From Candidatus Methanophagales archaeon (GTDB taxonomy: Archaea; Halobacteriota; Syntropharchaeia; Alkanophagales; Methanospirareceae): a stretch of 34,000 nucleotides of DNA. The stretch is taken from contig WSZT01000055.1 in assembly GCA_013139985.1 (NCBI GenBank), positions 1-34,000 of the forward strand, read 5' to 3'. A program made the position numbers and the translations under genes. Every line of letters begins with the position of its first letter. Position 1 is the stretch's first letter. Shown in pieces: positions 7,598 to 18,016 of the stretch. The notes beneath the pieces were generated by a model, which searched no databases, was not told where the DNA came from, and worked only from the letters and a program-made list of their open reading frames with translations.

Positions 7598-8434
7598 CTA
7601 AAACGAATTTGCGATTTTTTCGCTATCCACCAACTCTTTCACTTTATGCGCTATATCCGCAGCATTCATAACGGATGTGCCAACAAGTAAGGCGTCAGCA
7701 CCAGCGTCGAACATCCGCGTTGCATCTTCCGTATTATTTATTCCACTCAGAGCAACTAAAGGTACATCGTCCGGTATCTTCGGTTTGACTTCCGGTGCAA
7801 TCGCTTCAAAAGTCTCCAGGGTCACTTCAAACGTATCTAAGTCGCGATTGTTTATGCCTATTAACGATGATGATGAAATGTCCGTTAGGTCGGCATCAAG
7901 AATCTTGTCTTTTGATTCGCGATCTATCTCGATAAGTGATTCTATACCCAGTGAGGATGCTTTCTTTGCCAGCTCCTCCAATTTTTCCACAGTTAAGAAT
8001 CTCGCTATTAGCAATATCACATTTGCACCGCAAGCATACGATTCGTAGACCTGAAACGCATCGAAGATGAAGTCCTTTCTCAATATCGGCAGGTCAACAT
8101 AAACTTTTACGGCTCTTAAATCGTCTAAACTACCGGAAAACGCTTCGTCCGTCAGAACGGATAGCGCACATGCACCGCCTTCTTTCATTTGGCTCGCTGC
8201 TTCTTCTGCGTCTATTACTACTTCGTTCCCTCCGGCTTTTAAGCCTCTTCGCTTTACTTCTGTAATGACCGGTCGTTTCCCTGATGCTTTAGCCGCTAAT
8301 ATTGCGTCTTTTATGCTTCTTCGTTCTTTTAGCTTCTCGATAGTTGCCTGCTTTCTCTTTAGTATTTCTTCTACCATTTTATCGTGAAATTTTGTGCTGT
8401 ATTTTAAGTAAGCGTGTGATGATTTATATTTCAC
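7598..8434 (-). CDS. trpC: Indole-3-glycerol-phosphate synthase
   Basis: VITEVKRRGLKAG, LPILRKDFIFDAFQVYESYACGANVILLIA, IGINNRDLDTFEV. Confidence 0.95.
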   Translation of the reverse strand: MKYKSSHAYLKYSTKFHDKMVEEILKRKQATIEKLKERRSIKDAILAAKASGKRPVITEVKRRGLKAGGNEVVIDAEEAASQMKEGGACALSVLTDEAFSGSLDDLRAVKVYVDLPILRKDFIFDAFQVYESYACGANVILLIARFLTVEKLEELAKKASSLGIESLIEIDRESKDKILDADLTDISSSSLIGINNRDLDTFEVTLETFEAIAPEVKPKIPDDVPLVALSGINNTEDATRMFDAGADALLVGTSVMNAADIAHKVKELVDSEKIANSF

Positions 8435-9438
8435 TGCGCAAACCGAATAAAAGCCTCTAACTTCTCTGCCGCCTTCCCATCGTCCAATACTCCCTTCGCA
8501 ATTCCAAAACCTTCTTTTATGCTAGTTGCTTCGTCAGCGGCGAAGATAGCCGCAGCGGCATTCAACAAAACAACGTCCCGCTTCGCTCCCTCTTCCTTGC
8601 AACTCAATATATCACGCAATATCTTCGCACTCGCTTTCCTATCTCCACCTGCAATTTCATCAGGCGATGCCGGTTGCAGCCCAAAATCCTCTGGTTCTAT
8701 GTAATACGATTCTATATTGCCATTTTCCAGGTGCGACACCTTCGTCTTCCCGGAGATAGAAACCTCATCCACGCCCGGCTCACCATGCACCACTAACGCC
8801 TTCTTCAGCCCCAATATACGAAGCACTTTCGCTATCTTCTCGGTTACCGCAGCATCGTAAACGCCAATGAGTTGATGCGTTGCATTTGCAGGATTCGTTA
8901 ACGGACCCAGAATATTGAACACCGTCCTCATACCCAGCTTCTGCCGCACTTCCATCACATTCTTCATCGCCTTATGGTGCAGGGGCGCGAACATGAACCC
9001 AATCCCTATTTTCTCAATGCTTTCCTCTATCTTGCGAGGCGGCAAAGCCAGATTCGCACCTAATTCCTCTATTACGTCCGCACTACCACATTTTGACGTT
9101 ACAGAGCGGTTACCATGTTTCGCTACGGGCACTACGCAAGCAGTGATGAACGCAGCAGTAGTAGAGATATTGAACGTTTTTATCGCATCGCCGCCAGTCC
9201 CGCAAACGTCCACGCTCTTCTCCACTTTCGGTTTTATTTTTAGTGCCATGTCGCGCATGACGCGTGCAAAAGCCGCTATTTCGTCTTCTGTTTCGCCTTT
9301 CGTCCGTAAAGAAGCTAAGAACGCAGCGGTTTGTAGTTTCTCCGCGTCTCCGCTCATTATTGTTCGCATTGCAGCTTCTGCTTCTTCTGCGTTTAGGTTC
9401 TTCCTATCTACAACTTTGCCGAGATATTTTTCGAGCAT
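8431..9438 (-). CDS. trpD: Anthranilate phosphoribosyltransferase
   Basis: VDVCGTGGDAIKTFNISTTAAFITACVVPVAKHGNRSVTSKCGSADVIEELG; 4-nt overlap with trpC. Confidence 0.96.
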   Translation of the reverse strand: MLEKYLGKVVDRKNLNAEEAEAAMRTIMSGDAEKLQTAAFLASLRTKGETEDEIAAFARVMRDMALKIKPKVEKSVDVCGTGGDAIKTFNISTTAAFITACVVPVAKHGNRSVTSKCGSADVIEELGANLALPPRKIEESIEKIGIGFMFAPLHHKAMKNVMEVRQKLGMRTVFNILGPLTNPANATHQLIGVYDAAVTEKIAKVLRILGLKKALVVHGEPGVDEVSISGKTKVSHLENGNIESYYIEPEDFGLQPASPDEIAGGDRKASAKILRDILSCKEEGAKRDVVLLNAAAAIFAADEATSIKEGFGIAKGVLDDGKAAEKLEAFIRFAQ

Positions 9439-9488
9439 TTTTTATTTTCTGTTATGACTTTCATAATATATATCCTTCTTTATAAGAG

Positions 9489-10694
9489 ATGAAAGCATTA
9501 GTACTCGAACCTTTTTCCGGTGCCTCCGGCGACATGATCCTTGGCAGTCTACTGGATTTAGGCGTTGATGTATCGAAGATAAGCGATGCAATTTCTGCCT
9601 TTGACCTTGAGCTGGAGCTAAAAGAAGTGAGAAAGTGCGGTATAGCAGCAAAAAAAGTGGAGTTCGCAAGTAAGCGAAAAGATACTGAAAGCGGCCGACA
9701 TGAGAAGTCATACAAGGATATTGTGCACTTGATAGAAGACAGTGGATTGAACAAGGAGATAATACAGAACTCGTTAAGCGTATTTGAGAAGATAGCAGAT
9801 GCCGAAGCAAAAGTGCATGGTAAGCCGAAAGCTAGTTTGTCTTTTCACGAACTCGGTGATCTTGATACAATCGGCGACGTGGTGGGGTGCACAACAGCTC
9901 TTTTGGATATTCGGCCTGACACGATCATAAGCACACCCATTTCGGTTGGTGGCGGCTTCGTGGAGACTGCGCATGGACTTCTACCGGTACCGGCACCCGC
10001 AACACTTGAAATATTGAAACAGTCCGCTTTGCTATACCACGGCGGTCCTTCTGAATTTGAACTGCTCACGCCAACAGGGGCAGCGATATTAGCTCATTTT
10101 GTTCATCGCTCTGAACCCTTTTCTCCTCCAATGCGTATAGAAGAAACAGGATACGGTGCCGGGTCGAGGGACTTGCCTGTGCCTAACGTCTTAAGAGCGA
10201 GCATAGGCGAAATCGCGAACTCCATGCCATTATTAAGCACAGATGATGTGGACGTACTGGAGACCAATGTAGACAATGTCACCGGCGAGGTGCTGGGCAA
10301 TCTAATAGAGGTTCTTATGGCGGAGGGTGCAAAGGACGTTGCCATCACACCTGCACAGATGAAGAAGAACAGAAGCGGGCACAGTATCAAGGTGATTGCA
10401 GCACCGCAAGACGTCCCACAAATAGCCTATCGAATAATGGCCGAGACCGGATCCCTGGGCGTTAGGGTTATGCAGGTAAAACACCGGTTCATTGCTGATA
10501 GAGAAGAGAAGAAGGTGAAGGTGAGAATAAAAGGTGTGGAAAAAGAAGTGGGTGTGAAAATAGGCAGGGATGCAAAAGGGGATATATTAAACATAGCTGC
10601 GGAATTTGAAGATGCGAAAAGGGTTGCGAACGAGCTGAAAATACCGCTAAAAGAAGTTATTAAGATCGTGGAAGGAACATATTACTATAAATAA
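9489..10694 (+). CDS. larC: Nickel insertion protein LarC family
   Basis: MKALVLEPFSGASGDMILGSLLDLGVD, FHELGDLDTIGDVVG, LLTPTGAAILAHF, LETNVDNVTGEVLG. Confidence 0.93.
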   Translation: MKALVLEPFSGASGDMILGSLLDLGVDVSKISDAISAFDLELELKEVRKCGIAAKKVEFASKRKDTESGRHEKSYKDIVHLIEDSGLNKEIIQNSLSVFEKIADAEAKVHGKPKASLSFHELGDLDTIGDVVGCTTALLDIRPDTIISTPISVGGGFVETAHGLLPVPAPATLEILKQSALLYHGGPSEFELLTPTGAAILAHFVHRSEPFSPPMRIEETGYGAGSRDLPVPNVLRASIGEIANSMPLLSTDDVDVLETNVDNVTGEVLGNLIEVLMAEGAKDVAITPAQMKKNRSGHSIKVIAAPQDVPQIAYRIMAETGSLGVRVMQVKHRFIADREEKKVKVRIKGVEKEVGVKIGRDAKGDILNIAAEFEDAKRVANELKIPLKEVIKIVEGTYYYK

Positions 10695-10726
10695 TGCTTT
10701 TCTTTTTAGTGTAAAACGGAAAGTTT

Positions 10727-10809
10727 GCGGGGGTTGCCAAGAGGACAAAGGCGCAGCGTTGAGGTCGCTGTCCCGTAGGGGTTCGAGGGTTCAAATCCCT
10801 CCCTCCGCA
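10727..10809 (+). tRNA. tRNA-Leu (anticodon GAG)
   Basis: Acceptor gcggggg/cctccgc, anticodon arm cagcg-ttGAGgt-cgctg, long variable arm, T arm agggttcaaatccct, discriminator A; no encoded CCA. Confidence 0.93.
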
Positions 10810-10902
10810 TTAAAGAGTTTTATCATAAACAAAACAAAGTATAACTGTTAAGTGCTTTTATCATTACATAGGTATATTATTTTTAATGGTGAGGTAGAGA
10901 AG

Positions 10903-11976
10903 ATGAAACAAGTTGGTGGAGGGGTAGTCTCGGAAGGCGAGAAAATAACTGTAAGGGAGAATGATGCTGAATTAGAAAAGATCCTGGAAAAATCAAAGAC
11001 CGTTATAAAGGTGATTGGATGCGGTGGAAGTGGGACAAATACAATAGAGCGGATGACAGTGGACGGTATTTTTGGCGCTGATTTATTCGCACTGAACACA
11101 GATGCGCAACATTTGTTGTTTTCAAAAGTGGATAATAAGCTATTGATAGGTAAGAAGACAACGAGGGGGCTAGGTGCAGGAAGTATCCCGAAATTAGGCG
11201 AAGAAGCAGCGAAGGAGAATGATTCTGATATAAGGGCTATGGTTGAGGATGCGGACATGGTATTTGTAACCTGTGGATTAGGCGGAGGCACAGGAACAGG
11301 GTCAGCGCCAGTAGTTGCACAAGCAGTGCAAGAAGCAGGCGCTCTTACTATCGGTGTGGTAACCGTCCCTTTTAAGGCCGAAGGGGATGTACGGATGGAA
11401 AATACAGATGTAGGACTGGAAAAACTGCGTGAGAATACTGACACTTTGATTGTTATACCAAATGACCGGTTATTGGAGGTAGTCCCGAGATTGCCATTAA
11501 ATGATGCTTTTAGAGTTGCCGATGAAGTCCTTATGCGTGCGGTTAAGGGGATAACAGAACTGATAACAAAACCAGGTCTTATAAATCTGGACTTCGCAGA
11601 TGTGAGAACGGTGATGAAAGATGGTGGAATGGCAATGATTGGATTTGGGGAATCCGACGGACAGAATAAAGCAATAGAATCAGTGAGAAAGGCGTTAAGC
11701 TCGCCCTTGCTCGATGTTGACGTCTCCGATGCCAAATCGGCACTGGTAAACGTAACAGGTGGTGAAGACATGACCGTAGAGGAAGCGGAAAGCGCCCTTC
11801 AGGAAGTGTCTAAAATGATGAGCCCTGATGCAAGAATCATCTGGGGTGTTCAGGTAAGTCCCGAGCTGAAGAATGTGCTAAGAACTCTGCTCATTGTGAC
11901 CGGTGTGAAGTCCGAGCAGATATATGCGAGGCGGGATACAAAGAAAGAGCGATATGGCATTGAAATCGTGCATTAA
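10903..11976 (+). CDS. ftsZ: Cell division protein FtsZ
   Basis: [50 protein letters not shown] opens at 10852, likely ATG at 10903. Confidence 0.95.
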   Translation: MKQVGGGVVSEGEKITVRENDAELEKILEKSKTVIKVIGCGGSGTNTIERMTVDGIFGADLFALNTDAQHLLFSKVDNKLLIGKKTTRGLGAGSIPKLGEEAAKENDSDIRAMVEDADMVFVTCGLGGGTGTGSAPVVAQAVQEAGALTIGVVTVPFKAEGDVRMENTDVGLEKLRENTDTLIVIPNDRLLEVVPRLPLNDAFRVADEVLMRAVKGITELITKPGLINLDFADVRTVMKDGGMAMIGFGESDGQNKAIESVRKALSSPLLDVDVSDAKSALVNVTGGEDMTVEEAESALQEVSKMMSPDARIIWGVQVSPELKNVLRTLLIVTGVKSEQIYARRDTKKERYGIEIVH

Positions 11977-11995
11977 TTAATAAGAGGTGACAACA

Positions 11996-12187
11996 ATGGA
12001 ACTGAAGTTCGGAGATCTGATGTTGAAGAAGTTACAGGTGTACATAAGAATACTGAAGTTGGCAAAACGGCCAACAAGAGACGAATTCTCCAAGATTTCT
12101 AAAATCGCTGGTGCCGCGATGGCTCTGGTTGGACTCATCGGTTTTTTTATCTATCTCCTGATGACAGTATTACCTGAGGCTTTGTAG
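11996..12187 (+). CDS. secE: Protein translocase subunit SecE/Sss1
   Basis: Short single-TM protein with [36 protein letters not shown], located between ftsZ and spt5 as commonly seen in archaea. Alternative GTG start at 11987. Confidence 0.9.
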   Translation: MELKFGDLMLKKLQVYIRILKLAKRPTRDEFSKISKIAGAAMALVGLIGFFIYLLMTVLPEAL

Positions 12188-12188
12188 T

Positions 12189-12656
12189 ATGGTTAATGTA
12201 TACGCGGTAAAAACAACGGTAAATCAAGAGCTAGCAGTTGCGACTATGGTTGAGGGTGCATTAGGCGAAGAAGGTGTGAAGGATCATGGAATTAGGGCGA
12301 TAATGGTACCCGAAGAGCTAAAGGGGTATCTGCTCGTAGAAGCCTCTTTTCCTGAAGCGCTAGAACAAATAATTCAGAGTATTCCACATGCAAGGGGATT
12401 GGTCAAAGGAGTGATGGGCTTGGAAGAAGTTGAGCATTTCCTTACGCCAAAACCATCTGTAACGGGGATATTGGAAGGTAGTATAATAGAAATTGTCTCG
12501 GGACCATTTAAAGGCGAACGAGCAAGAGTGAAAAAAGTAGACGAGGCACATGAAGAAATCACCATCGAATTATTTGAAGCTATGGTTCCGATACCTGTCA
12601 CGGTCAGAGGGGATAGTGTGAGAGTATTGAGCAAAGAGGAGAATGAAGCGGAATAA
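12189..12656 (+). CDS. spt5: Transcription elongation factor Spt5 (NusG-like)
   Basis: NGN-like domain and KOW motif [31 protein letters not shown]. Confidence 0.94.
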   Translation: MVNVYAVKTTVNQELAVATMVEGALGEEGVKDHGIRAIMVPEELKGYLLVEASFPEALEQIIQSIPHARGLVKGVMGLEEVEHFLTPKPSVTGILEGSIIEIVSGPFKGERARVKKVDEAHEEITIELFEAMVPIPVTVRGDSVRVLSKEENEAE

Positions 12657-12662
12657 AACATT

Positions 12663-13016
12663 ATGGTCAAAGAGAAGGAATTAAAGTCCGCGATAGTACA
12701 GGATTATGAAACTGGGGAGGTCCTTATGCTTGCACACATGGATGATGAAGCGCTGAGGCTAACCCTAGAGACCAAAAAGGCACATTACTGGAGCAGGAGT
12801 AGAGGTAAATTATGGCTGAAGGGAGAGATTTCAGGTAATGAGCAGATAGTAAAGGACATCTTTATAGACTGTGATGAAGATGCAGTGCTACTGAAGGTGA
12901 AGCAGATAGGGGGGGCATGTCATATGGGATACCGATCATGCTTTTACCGCAAGATAAACGGCGAAATAGTGGGTAAGAAAGTGTTCGACCCCGAAGAGAA
13001 ATATGGTAAAAATTGA
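12663..13016 (+). CDS. hisI: Phosphoribosyl-AMP cyclohydrolase
   Basis: [77 protein letters not shown]. Confidence 0.95.
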   Translation: MVKEKELKSAIVQDYETGEVLMLAHMDDEALRLTLETKKAHYWSRSRGKLWLKGEISGNEQIVKDIFIDCDEDAVLLKVKQIGGACHMGYRSCFYRKINGEIVGKKVFDPEEKYGKN

Positions 13017-13035
13017 TTTCCTAAGTGTTATAGTG

Positions 13036-13052
13036 ATACATTTATATATACT
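13036..13052 (+). promoter_or_regulatory. Candidate BRE/TATA promoter of alba gene
   Basis: atacatttatatatac about 40 nt upstream of the ATG at 13087. Confidence 0.55.
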
Positions 13053-13086
13053 CTAGACCTATAGTGCAAAGTGGTGATGCAAAAAA

Positions 13087-13365
13087 ATGCCAGACGACAA
13101 CGTGATATATATCGGAAATAAGTCTGTGATGAGTTATGTCTTAGCTGTGGTGACGCAGTTTAACAACGGCTTTGACGAAGTAGTGATAAAGGCGAGAGGT
13201 AGAGCAATTTCTAGGGCTGTAGACACCGCAGAAGTGGTAAAGAACAAGTTCATGCCAGGGGTGGAAGTGAAGGACCTAAAAATAGGGACGGAGCAAATAC
13301 AAGGGGAAGGCGGAGACAAAGCGAATGTCTCTTCGATGGAAATAACAATGAATACGAAGGCATAA
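13087..13365 (+). CDS. albA: DNA/RNA-binding protein Alba
   Basis: [51 protein letters not shown]. Confidence 0.96.
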   Translation: MPDDNVIYIGNKSVMSYVLAVVTQFNNGFDEVVIKARGRAISRAVDTAEVVKNKFMPGVEVKDLKIGTEQIQGEGGDKANVSSMEITMNTKA

Positions 13366-13464
13366 CGGGAGATAGAAGTAGATCTAAGAAAGTTTACTCC
13401 TAAATTTCTATCATTTCCCACATTTTTTATTTTTTATAGAGATACTTATACCATCATATTAGAA

Positions 13465-14385
13465 ATGTTCACGAAAAAGCACATCATTTCGACACGTGAT
13501 TTCTCGAAGGCTGAACTAGATTTTATATTAAATCGTGCAGAGGAGTTAGAGTCATATGCCATACGGGGAGCGGGACAAGAAAGCGAGTTACTAAAAGGTA
13601 AAATACTCGCCAATCTCTTCTATGAGCCAAGTACTCGAACACGGCTATCATTTGAAGTGGCGATGAAGCGATTAGGTGGTGAAGTGGTAAATTTATCCTC
13701 GCCCGAAGCGAGTTCCGCAGCGAAAGGTGAAAATTTAGTAGATACTATAAGGGTAGTCTCAGGATATTGTGACATAATCGCGCTCCGACATCCGAAGGAA
13801 GGCGCATCGAGAATGGCTGCTTCTTTCTCTTCTGTGCCGATAATAAATGCCGGTGATGGTGCAGGGCAGCATCCTACGCAGACTTTGCTCGATTTATACA
13901 CCATAAGGAAGGAGAATTTACTTGATGAGCTCAAGATTGCCCTGATTGGGGACCTGAAATACAGTAGAACGGTGCATTCTCTGGCTTATGCCCTATCATT
14001 ATATGGTGCGAAGCTATTTTTTGTGTCGCCTGATGCTTTGAGGATGCCCGATGAGATAAAAATGGACTTAGAAAGTGCAGGGGCCGAAATCTTCGAATCC
14101 ACTAAAATAACGGACTTTATAAATGAAGTAAACGTGTTATATGTAACGAGGATACAAAGAGAGCGGTTTCCTGACCCTGCGGAGTATAACAAAGTGGCGG
14201 GCACCTACCGGATAACTACGGAGCTTATAGCGGAGAATGAAGATGTGGTAATTATGCATCCACTCCCCAAATTGGACGAAATAAATGCGGATGTGGACCA
14301 GACAAAAAATGCGAGATATTTCCGACAGGCTTTTTACGGCACGCCTGTAAGGATGGCCGTCCTTTCTTTATTATTGAGAAGTTAA
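13465..14385 (+). CDS. pyrB: Aspartate carbamoyltransferase catalytic subunit
   Basis: LANLFYEPSTRTRLSFEVAMKRLGGEVVNL, NAGDGAGQHPTQTLLDLYTI, VIMHPLPKLDEI. Confidence 0.95.
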   Translation: MFTKKHIISTRDFSKAELDFILNRAEELESYAIRGAGQESELLKGKILANLFYEPSTRTRLSFEVAMKRLGGEVVNLSSPEASSAAKGENLVDTIRVVSGYCDIIALRHPKEGASRMAASFSSVPIINAGDGAGQHPTQTLLDLYTIRKENLLDELKIALIGDLKYSRTVHSLAYALSLYGAKLFFVSPDALRMPDEIKMDLESAGAEIFESTKITDFINEVNVLYVTRIQRERFPDPAEYNKVAGTYRITTELIAENEDVVIMHPLPKLDEINADVDQTKNARYFRQAFYGTPVRMAVLSLLLRS

Positions 14386-14412
14386 AATAGAAAGTGGAGG
14401 CAAGAAAGGGGG

Positions 14413-15693
14413 ATGAAGAGAAGAATTGAGATGGAAGCAGAGATAGAAGAGATTGTGGATGCAGTAAGGAAACATCACGAACTGTATAAAAATGCATTGC
14501 CTATGATCGCAAGTGAGAATATCACGAGTAATAAGGTAAGGATGCTACTCGCTTCTGATTTGTCGCACAGGTATGCAGAAGGGGAAGTAGGAAACAGGTT
14601 TTACCAGGGCTGTAAATACATAGATGTGATAGAGACGAAGGCAATAGAGTTTGCAAAAGAACTCTTTGTGGCGGAACATGCAAATGTAAAGCCTATTTCG
14701 GGTGTAACTGCGAATATGGCCGCTCTTTTTGCTCTTACTTCTCCGGGCGAAAAATTAATGGCTTTATCCGTGCCTAATGGCGGGCATATAAGTCATTCGA
14801 AAGTTTCTATTCCCTCGATGCGGAATTTGACATTGGAAACGTTCCCATATGACGCGCGGGAAATGAATATAGATGTAGATGAGATGGTGAAGGCAATAAG
14901 GCTAAATAAGCCTTCGCTATTACTCTTTGGAGGTAGTCTATTCCTCTTTCCGCACCCTATTTCTGAGGCGAGGGAAGCAGCGGATGAAGTGGGTGCGAAT
15001 ATAGTGTATGATGGATCGCATGTATTAGGGCTTATTGCGGGAAAGAAATTTCAGGATCCCTTGCGTGAAGGGGCAGATGTTGTGGCAAGCAGCACACATA
15101 AAACCTTTCCGGGCCCTCAGGGTGCGCTGTTATTATGTAAAGAGAGCTTAAAAGAGAGAATAGATAGTGCTGTTTTCCCTGGAACTGTGAGCAATCATCA
15201 CCTGCATCATGTTGCGGGGTTGGCAGTTTCATTAGCGGAAATGCTGTATTTTGGTGAGGCCTATGCAACACAGATAATTTCAAATGCGAAAGTATTAGCA
15301 CAGAGCCTATATGAAAAAGGGTTTGATGTTTTATGCGAGCATAAAGGGTTTACCGAGTCGCATCAAATTGCCATAAACACTCTCAGCCATGGCGGTGGGG
15401 CTGCGGTTGCGGAAAAATTGGAAAAGGCGAATATAATAATAAATAAAAACATGCTGCCTTCTGATAAAGACCCCGAAAAGCCGGCCGGGATCAGAATTGG
15501 TGTGCAAGAACTTACGCGGATAGGGATGAAGGGATCGGAGATGAGAGAAATAGCTGCTCTTATAGCGCGGGTAGTAATAGGTGGAGAAGACGAAAATAGG
15601 ATAAAGGATGAAGTTCTAGCGCTAAGGGTGGGTTTTCAGCAAATCCACTATTGCTCAGATGATGGAGATGCATACGCATTTCCAACAATATAA
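14413..15693 (+). CDS. glyA: Serine hydroxymethyltransferase
   Basis: NALPMIASENITSNKVRMLL, HRYAEGEVGNRFYQGCKYID, SSTHKTFPGPQGALLL (PLP lysine region). Confidence 0.9.
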   Translation: MKRRIEMEAEIEEIVDAVRKHHELYKNALPMIASENITSNKVRMLLASDLSHRYAEGEVGNRFYQGCKYIDVIETKAIEFAKELFVAEHANVKPISGVTANMAALFALTSPGEKLMALSVPNGGHISHSKVSIPSMRNLTLETFPYDAREMNIDVDEMVKAIRLNKPSLLLFGGSLFLFPHPISEAREAADEVGANIVYDGSHVLGLIAGKKFQDPLREGADVVASSTHKTFPGPQGALLLCKESLKERIDSAVFPGTVSNHHLHHVAGLAVSLAEMLYFGEAYATQIISNAKVLAQSLYEKGFDVLCEHKGFTESHQIAINTLSHGGGAAVAEKLEKANIIINKNMLPSDKDPEKPAGIRIGVQELTRIGMKGSEMREIAALIARVVIGGEDENRIKDEVLALRVGFQQIHYCSDDGDAYAFPTI

Positions 15694-15697
15694 CTAT

Positions 15698-15716
15698 GAA
15701 AGCTTTTATATACGAT
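15698..15716 (+). promoter_or_regulatory. Candidate TATA box for COG1340-like gene
   Basis: gaaagcttttatatacgat about 30 nt upstream of the ATG at 15740. Confidence 0.5.
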
Positions 15717-15739
15717 AGTGTAATAGATATAAAACGAGA

Positions 15740-16606
15740 ATGCTAGAGGAGTTGGAAGAGCGGAGAGCGGAAATAACGAAAAAGGCGGATGAGTATAAAG
15801 CGAGAAGGACCGAGTTAAACTCTAAAGCTAGCAAATGGGCTGAGTTAAGGGACGAGTTGAACGGGCGGATAAAAAGCGCGGTCGAGAAGGCAAAGGGGTT
15901 CAAGAAGCAACGAGAGGAATACGAGAAGCTGATAGGGGACGGAAAGGCGAAACGTAGCGAGTTGAATAAAAAAGCGTCCCAGCACTATTCTACTGTAGAG
16001 CAGATGCGGAAGAAAAATGATATGCAGAGCATACAAGCTTTTGAACTGCTTAGGCAGAGAATAGACAAATTAGAATTAAGGCAGCAGGTAGAGGTGCTTA
16101 CCAAGGAAAAAGAGCGGAAGTTAGTGGCGAAGATAACCGAGTTGAAACGGGAATTTGATGGGATGGAGAAGGAACTGGAGAAGGACCAGAAATTGAAGGA
16201 ATTACTGAAAAAGGCGCAAAAGTACCGAAAGGAGTCCGATGAATATCACGAAGATGTAATGAAAAACGTGAAATACTCCCATGAATGTCGTGATAAGATG
16301 GTGAGATGCTTTAAAGAGGCAGATAGAGTAAGGGCAAAAGCAGATGAAGCGCACCAGCGCTTTTTGGAGTCACAAGAGGGGGCAGATGGAGCGCACAGGC
16401 TTTATATCCGGTATCTCCGTGACGTAAAAGACTTTGACCGCGTAATAACAGGTCTGAAGCGGAAAGTAAGTGAAGATTGGGTATTCCGGGGGCGAATAGA
16501 AGCGAAGAAGAAGGCTAAAGATATTTATGAGCGGTTCAGAGACGGTGAAAAGCTAAGTACAGAAGATTTGATGCAGTTGCAAAAATCTGAGATGATGTTC
16601 AAATAA
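15740..16606 (+). CDS. Archaeal coiled-coil protein (COG1340-like)
   Basis: Almost entirely charged heptad-like coiled coil; layout LEELEERRAEITKKADEYKARRTELNSKASKWAELRDELN fits the archaeal COG1340 family. Confidence 0.75.
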   Translation: MLEELEERRAEITKKADEYKARRTELNSKASKWAELRDELNGRIKSAVEKAKGFKKQREEYEKLIGDGKAKRSELNKKASQHYSTVEQMRKKNDMQSIQAFELLRQRIDKLELRQQVEVLTKEKERKLVAKITELKREFDGMEKELEKDQKLKELLKKAQKYRKESDEYHEDVMKNVKYSHECRDKMVRCFKEADRVRAKADEAHQRFLESQEGADGAHRLYIRYLRDVKDFDRVITGLKRKVSEDWVFRGRIEAKKKAKDIYERFRDGEKLSTEDLMQLQKSEMMFK

Positions 16607-16610
16607 AACC

Positions 16611-16640
16611 TTTTTTGCTTCGCAAAAAGCTTTACAAAGC
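16611..16640 (+). terminator. Two adjacent small hairpins downstream of the coiled-coil gene
   Basis: ttttttgc-ttc-gcaaaaag followed directly by gcttt-ac-aaagc. Confidence 0.4.
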
Positions 16641-16666
16641 ATAAAAATCTTCCCTCCGGTGAAAGG

Positions 16667-17476
16667 TTGCTGGGAAAAGTTTTGTTTGAGGTGGTCGAAA
16701 TCATTGATATACACTGTCATCTTACATTCAAGGAATACGACGCCGATAGGGCGCAGGTAATAGCGGATGCGGAGAAAGTGTTAAGATGTGTAGTGATAAG
16801 TGGAGTAGAGCCAGAAGATTCAACGCATGCGATAGCACTTGCGGCAATGCACGAACACTTCATTTTTGTCACTCTCGGGCTTCATCCAATACACGTATCT
16901 GAGTATACGGACCAGGATATAGAGCGGTACGTGGAATTTATAAGCGAGAACAAGCGAAAAATAGTGGGTATTGGTGAGATCGGGCTTGATTACCACTGGA
17001 TAAGAGACCCGAAGAAGATAAAGAGGACGAAAGAGATATTTGTGGAGTTTCTCGAGCTTGCAAAGGAACTTGATTTACCGGTTGTGCTTCACTTGCGTGG
17101 TACGGGTAGCGAGGCAATAGAAGAAGGTTTGAAGATTGTTTCGGATGAAGACATAAAGAAAGCGGTTTTTCATTGTTTCACTGGTAAACCGCTACTTGCA
17201 GAGCAGATATGCAAAGAAGGCTATTACGTATCGCTGCCAGCGATAATAGCGAGAAGTAAGAGCATGAGGAAAGTGGCGAAGAGAATACCCCTTTCGCTTT
17301 TACTCACCGAGACAGATGCACCTTATCTTTCGCCTGTTGAGGAAGAGAGAAATGTACCACAGAATGTGGAAGTGGTGTATGAGGAGATATCAAGGCAGAG
17401 AAAGAGCGATGTCGAGACGGTGGAAGAGGCGATCGAGAACAATTTTGCGCGGTTGTTTGGAGTTGCGCTGAGGTGA
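16667..17476 (+). CDS. TatD family metal-dependent hydrolase
   Basis: IIDIHCHLTFKEYDADR, LGLHPIHVSE, GIGEIGLDYHW, VLHLRGTGSEA, VFHCFTG, LLTETDAPYLSP. True start may be slightly downstream (GTG 16691). Confidence 0.9.
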   Translation: MLGKVLFEVVEIIDIHCHLTFKEYDADRAQVIADAEKVLRCVVISGVEPEDSTHAIALAAMHEHFIFVTLGLHPIHVSEYTDQDIERYVEFISENKRKIVGIGEIGLDYHWIRDPKKIKRTKEIFVEFLELAKELDLPVVLHLRGTGSEAIEEGLKIVSDEDIKKAVFHCFTGKPLLAEQICKEGYYVSLPAIIARSKSMRKVAKRIPLSLLLTETDAPYLSPVEEERNVPQNVEVVYEEISRQRKSDVETVEEAIENNFARLFGVALR

Positions 17477-17494
17477 ACTATAAGATCACATAGA

Positions 17495-17566
17495 CGTCCC
17501 AGCCGGGAGTCGAACCCGGATTTTGGGCTCCGCAAGCCCAAAGGATATCCATTACCACACTGGGAC
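17495..17566 (-). tRNA. tRNA-Arg (anticodon GCG)
   Basis: Reverse strand gtcccag...ctgggac acceptor, anticodon arm tgggc-ttGCGga-gccca, T arm ccgggttcgactcccgg. Confidence 0.93.
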
Positions 17567-17573
17567 AAAAGAA

Positions 17574-17972
17574 TTAGCCGTCAATAACATTCACACATGC
17601 TTCTCGCTTTCTTGGGCCGTCACATTCAATGAATAGGATACTTTGCCATGTTCCCAGAGCTAAATCACCGCCCTCTATTGGTATTGCCACACTCGAGCCA
17701 AGCACAACAGACCTGAGATGTGAATGTGCATTGTTATCAATTCTATCATGCGCGTATCCTCCTCCTTTAGGGATTAACTCGTTCAGGAACGTTAAAATGT
17801 CACTTTTCAGGCCTGACTCGTTCTCATTTATTGTAATTCCCGTAGTCGTATGTCTTGTAAATATCATACATATTCCGGAATCAACACCTTTTTCTTTAAC
17901 TATCCCCTTTACTTCCCCTGTAATGTCCATGACTTCGCTATTCCCCTTCGTCTGTATTTGGATTCTTTCCAT
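17574..17972 (-). CDS. YjbQ/UPF0047 family protein
   Basis: GICMIFTRHTTTGITINENESGLKSDI, DNNAHSHLRSVVLGSSVAIPIEGGDLALGTWQSILFIECDGPRKR. Confidence 0.92.
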   Translation of the reverse strand: MERIQIQTKGNSEVMDITGEVKGIVKEKGVDSGICMIFTRHTTTGITINENESGLKSDILTFLNELIPKGGGYAHDRIDNNAHSHLRSVVLGSSVAIPIEGGDLALGTWQSILFIECDGPRKREACVNVIDG

Positions 17973-18016
17973 GCCATTTAAGATAATGAGATATTAACAT
18001 AAATGGTAAAAAAAAA

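Noticed and set aside
10848-11771. 307-aa minus-strand ORF opposite ftsZ
   Set aside because: Low-complexity Ser/Thr/Pro antisense translation of a clear ftsZ gene.
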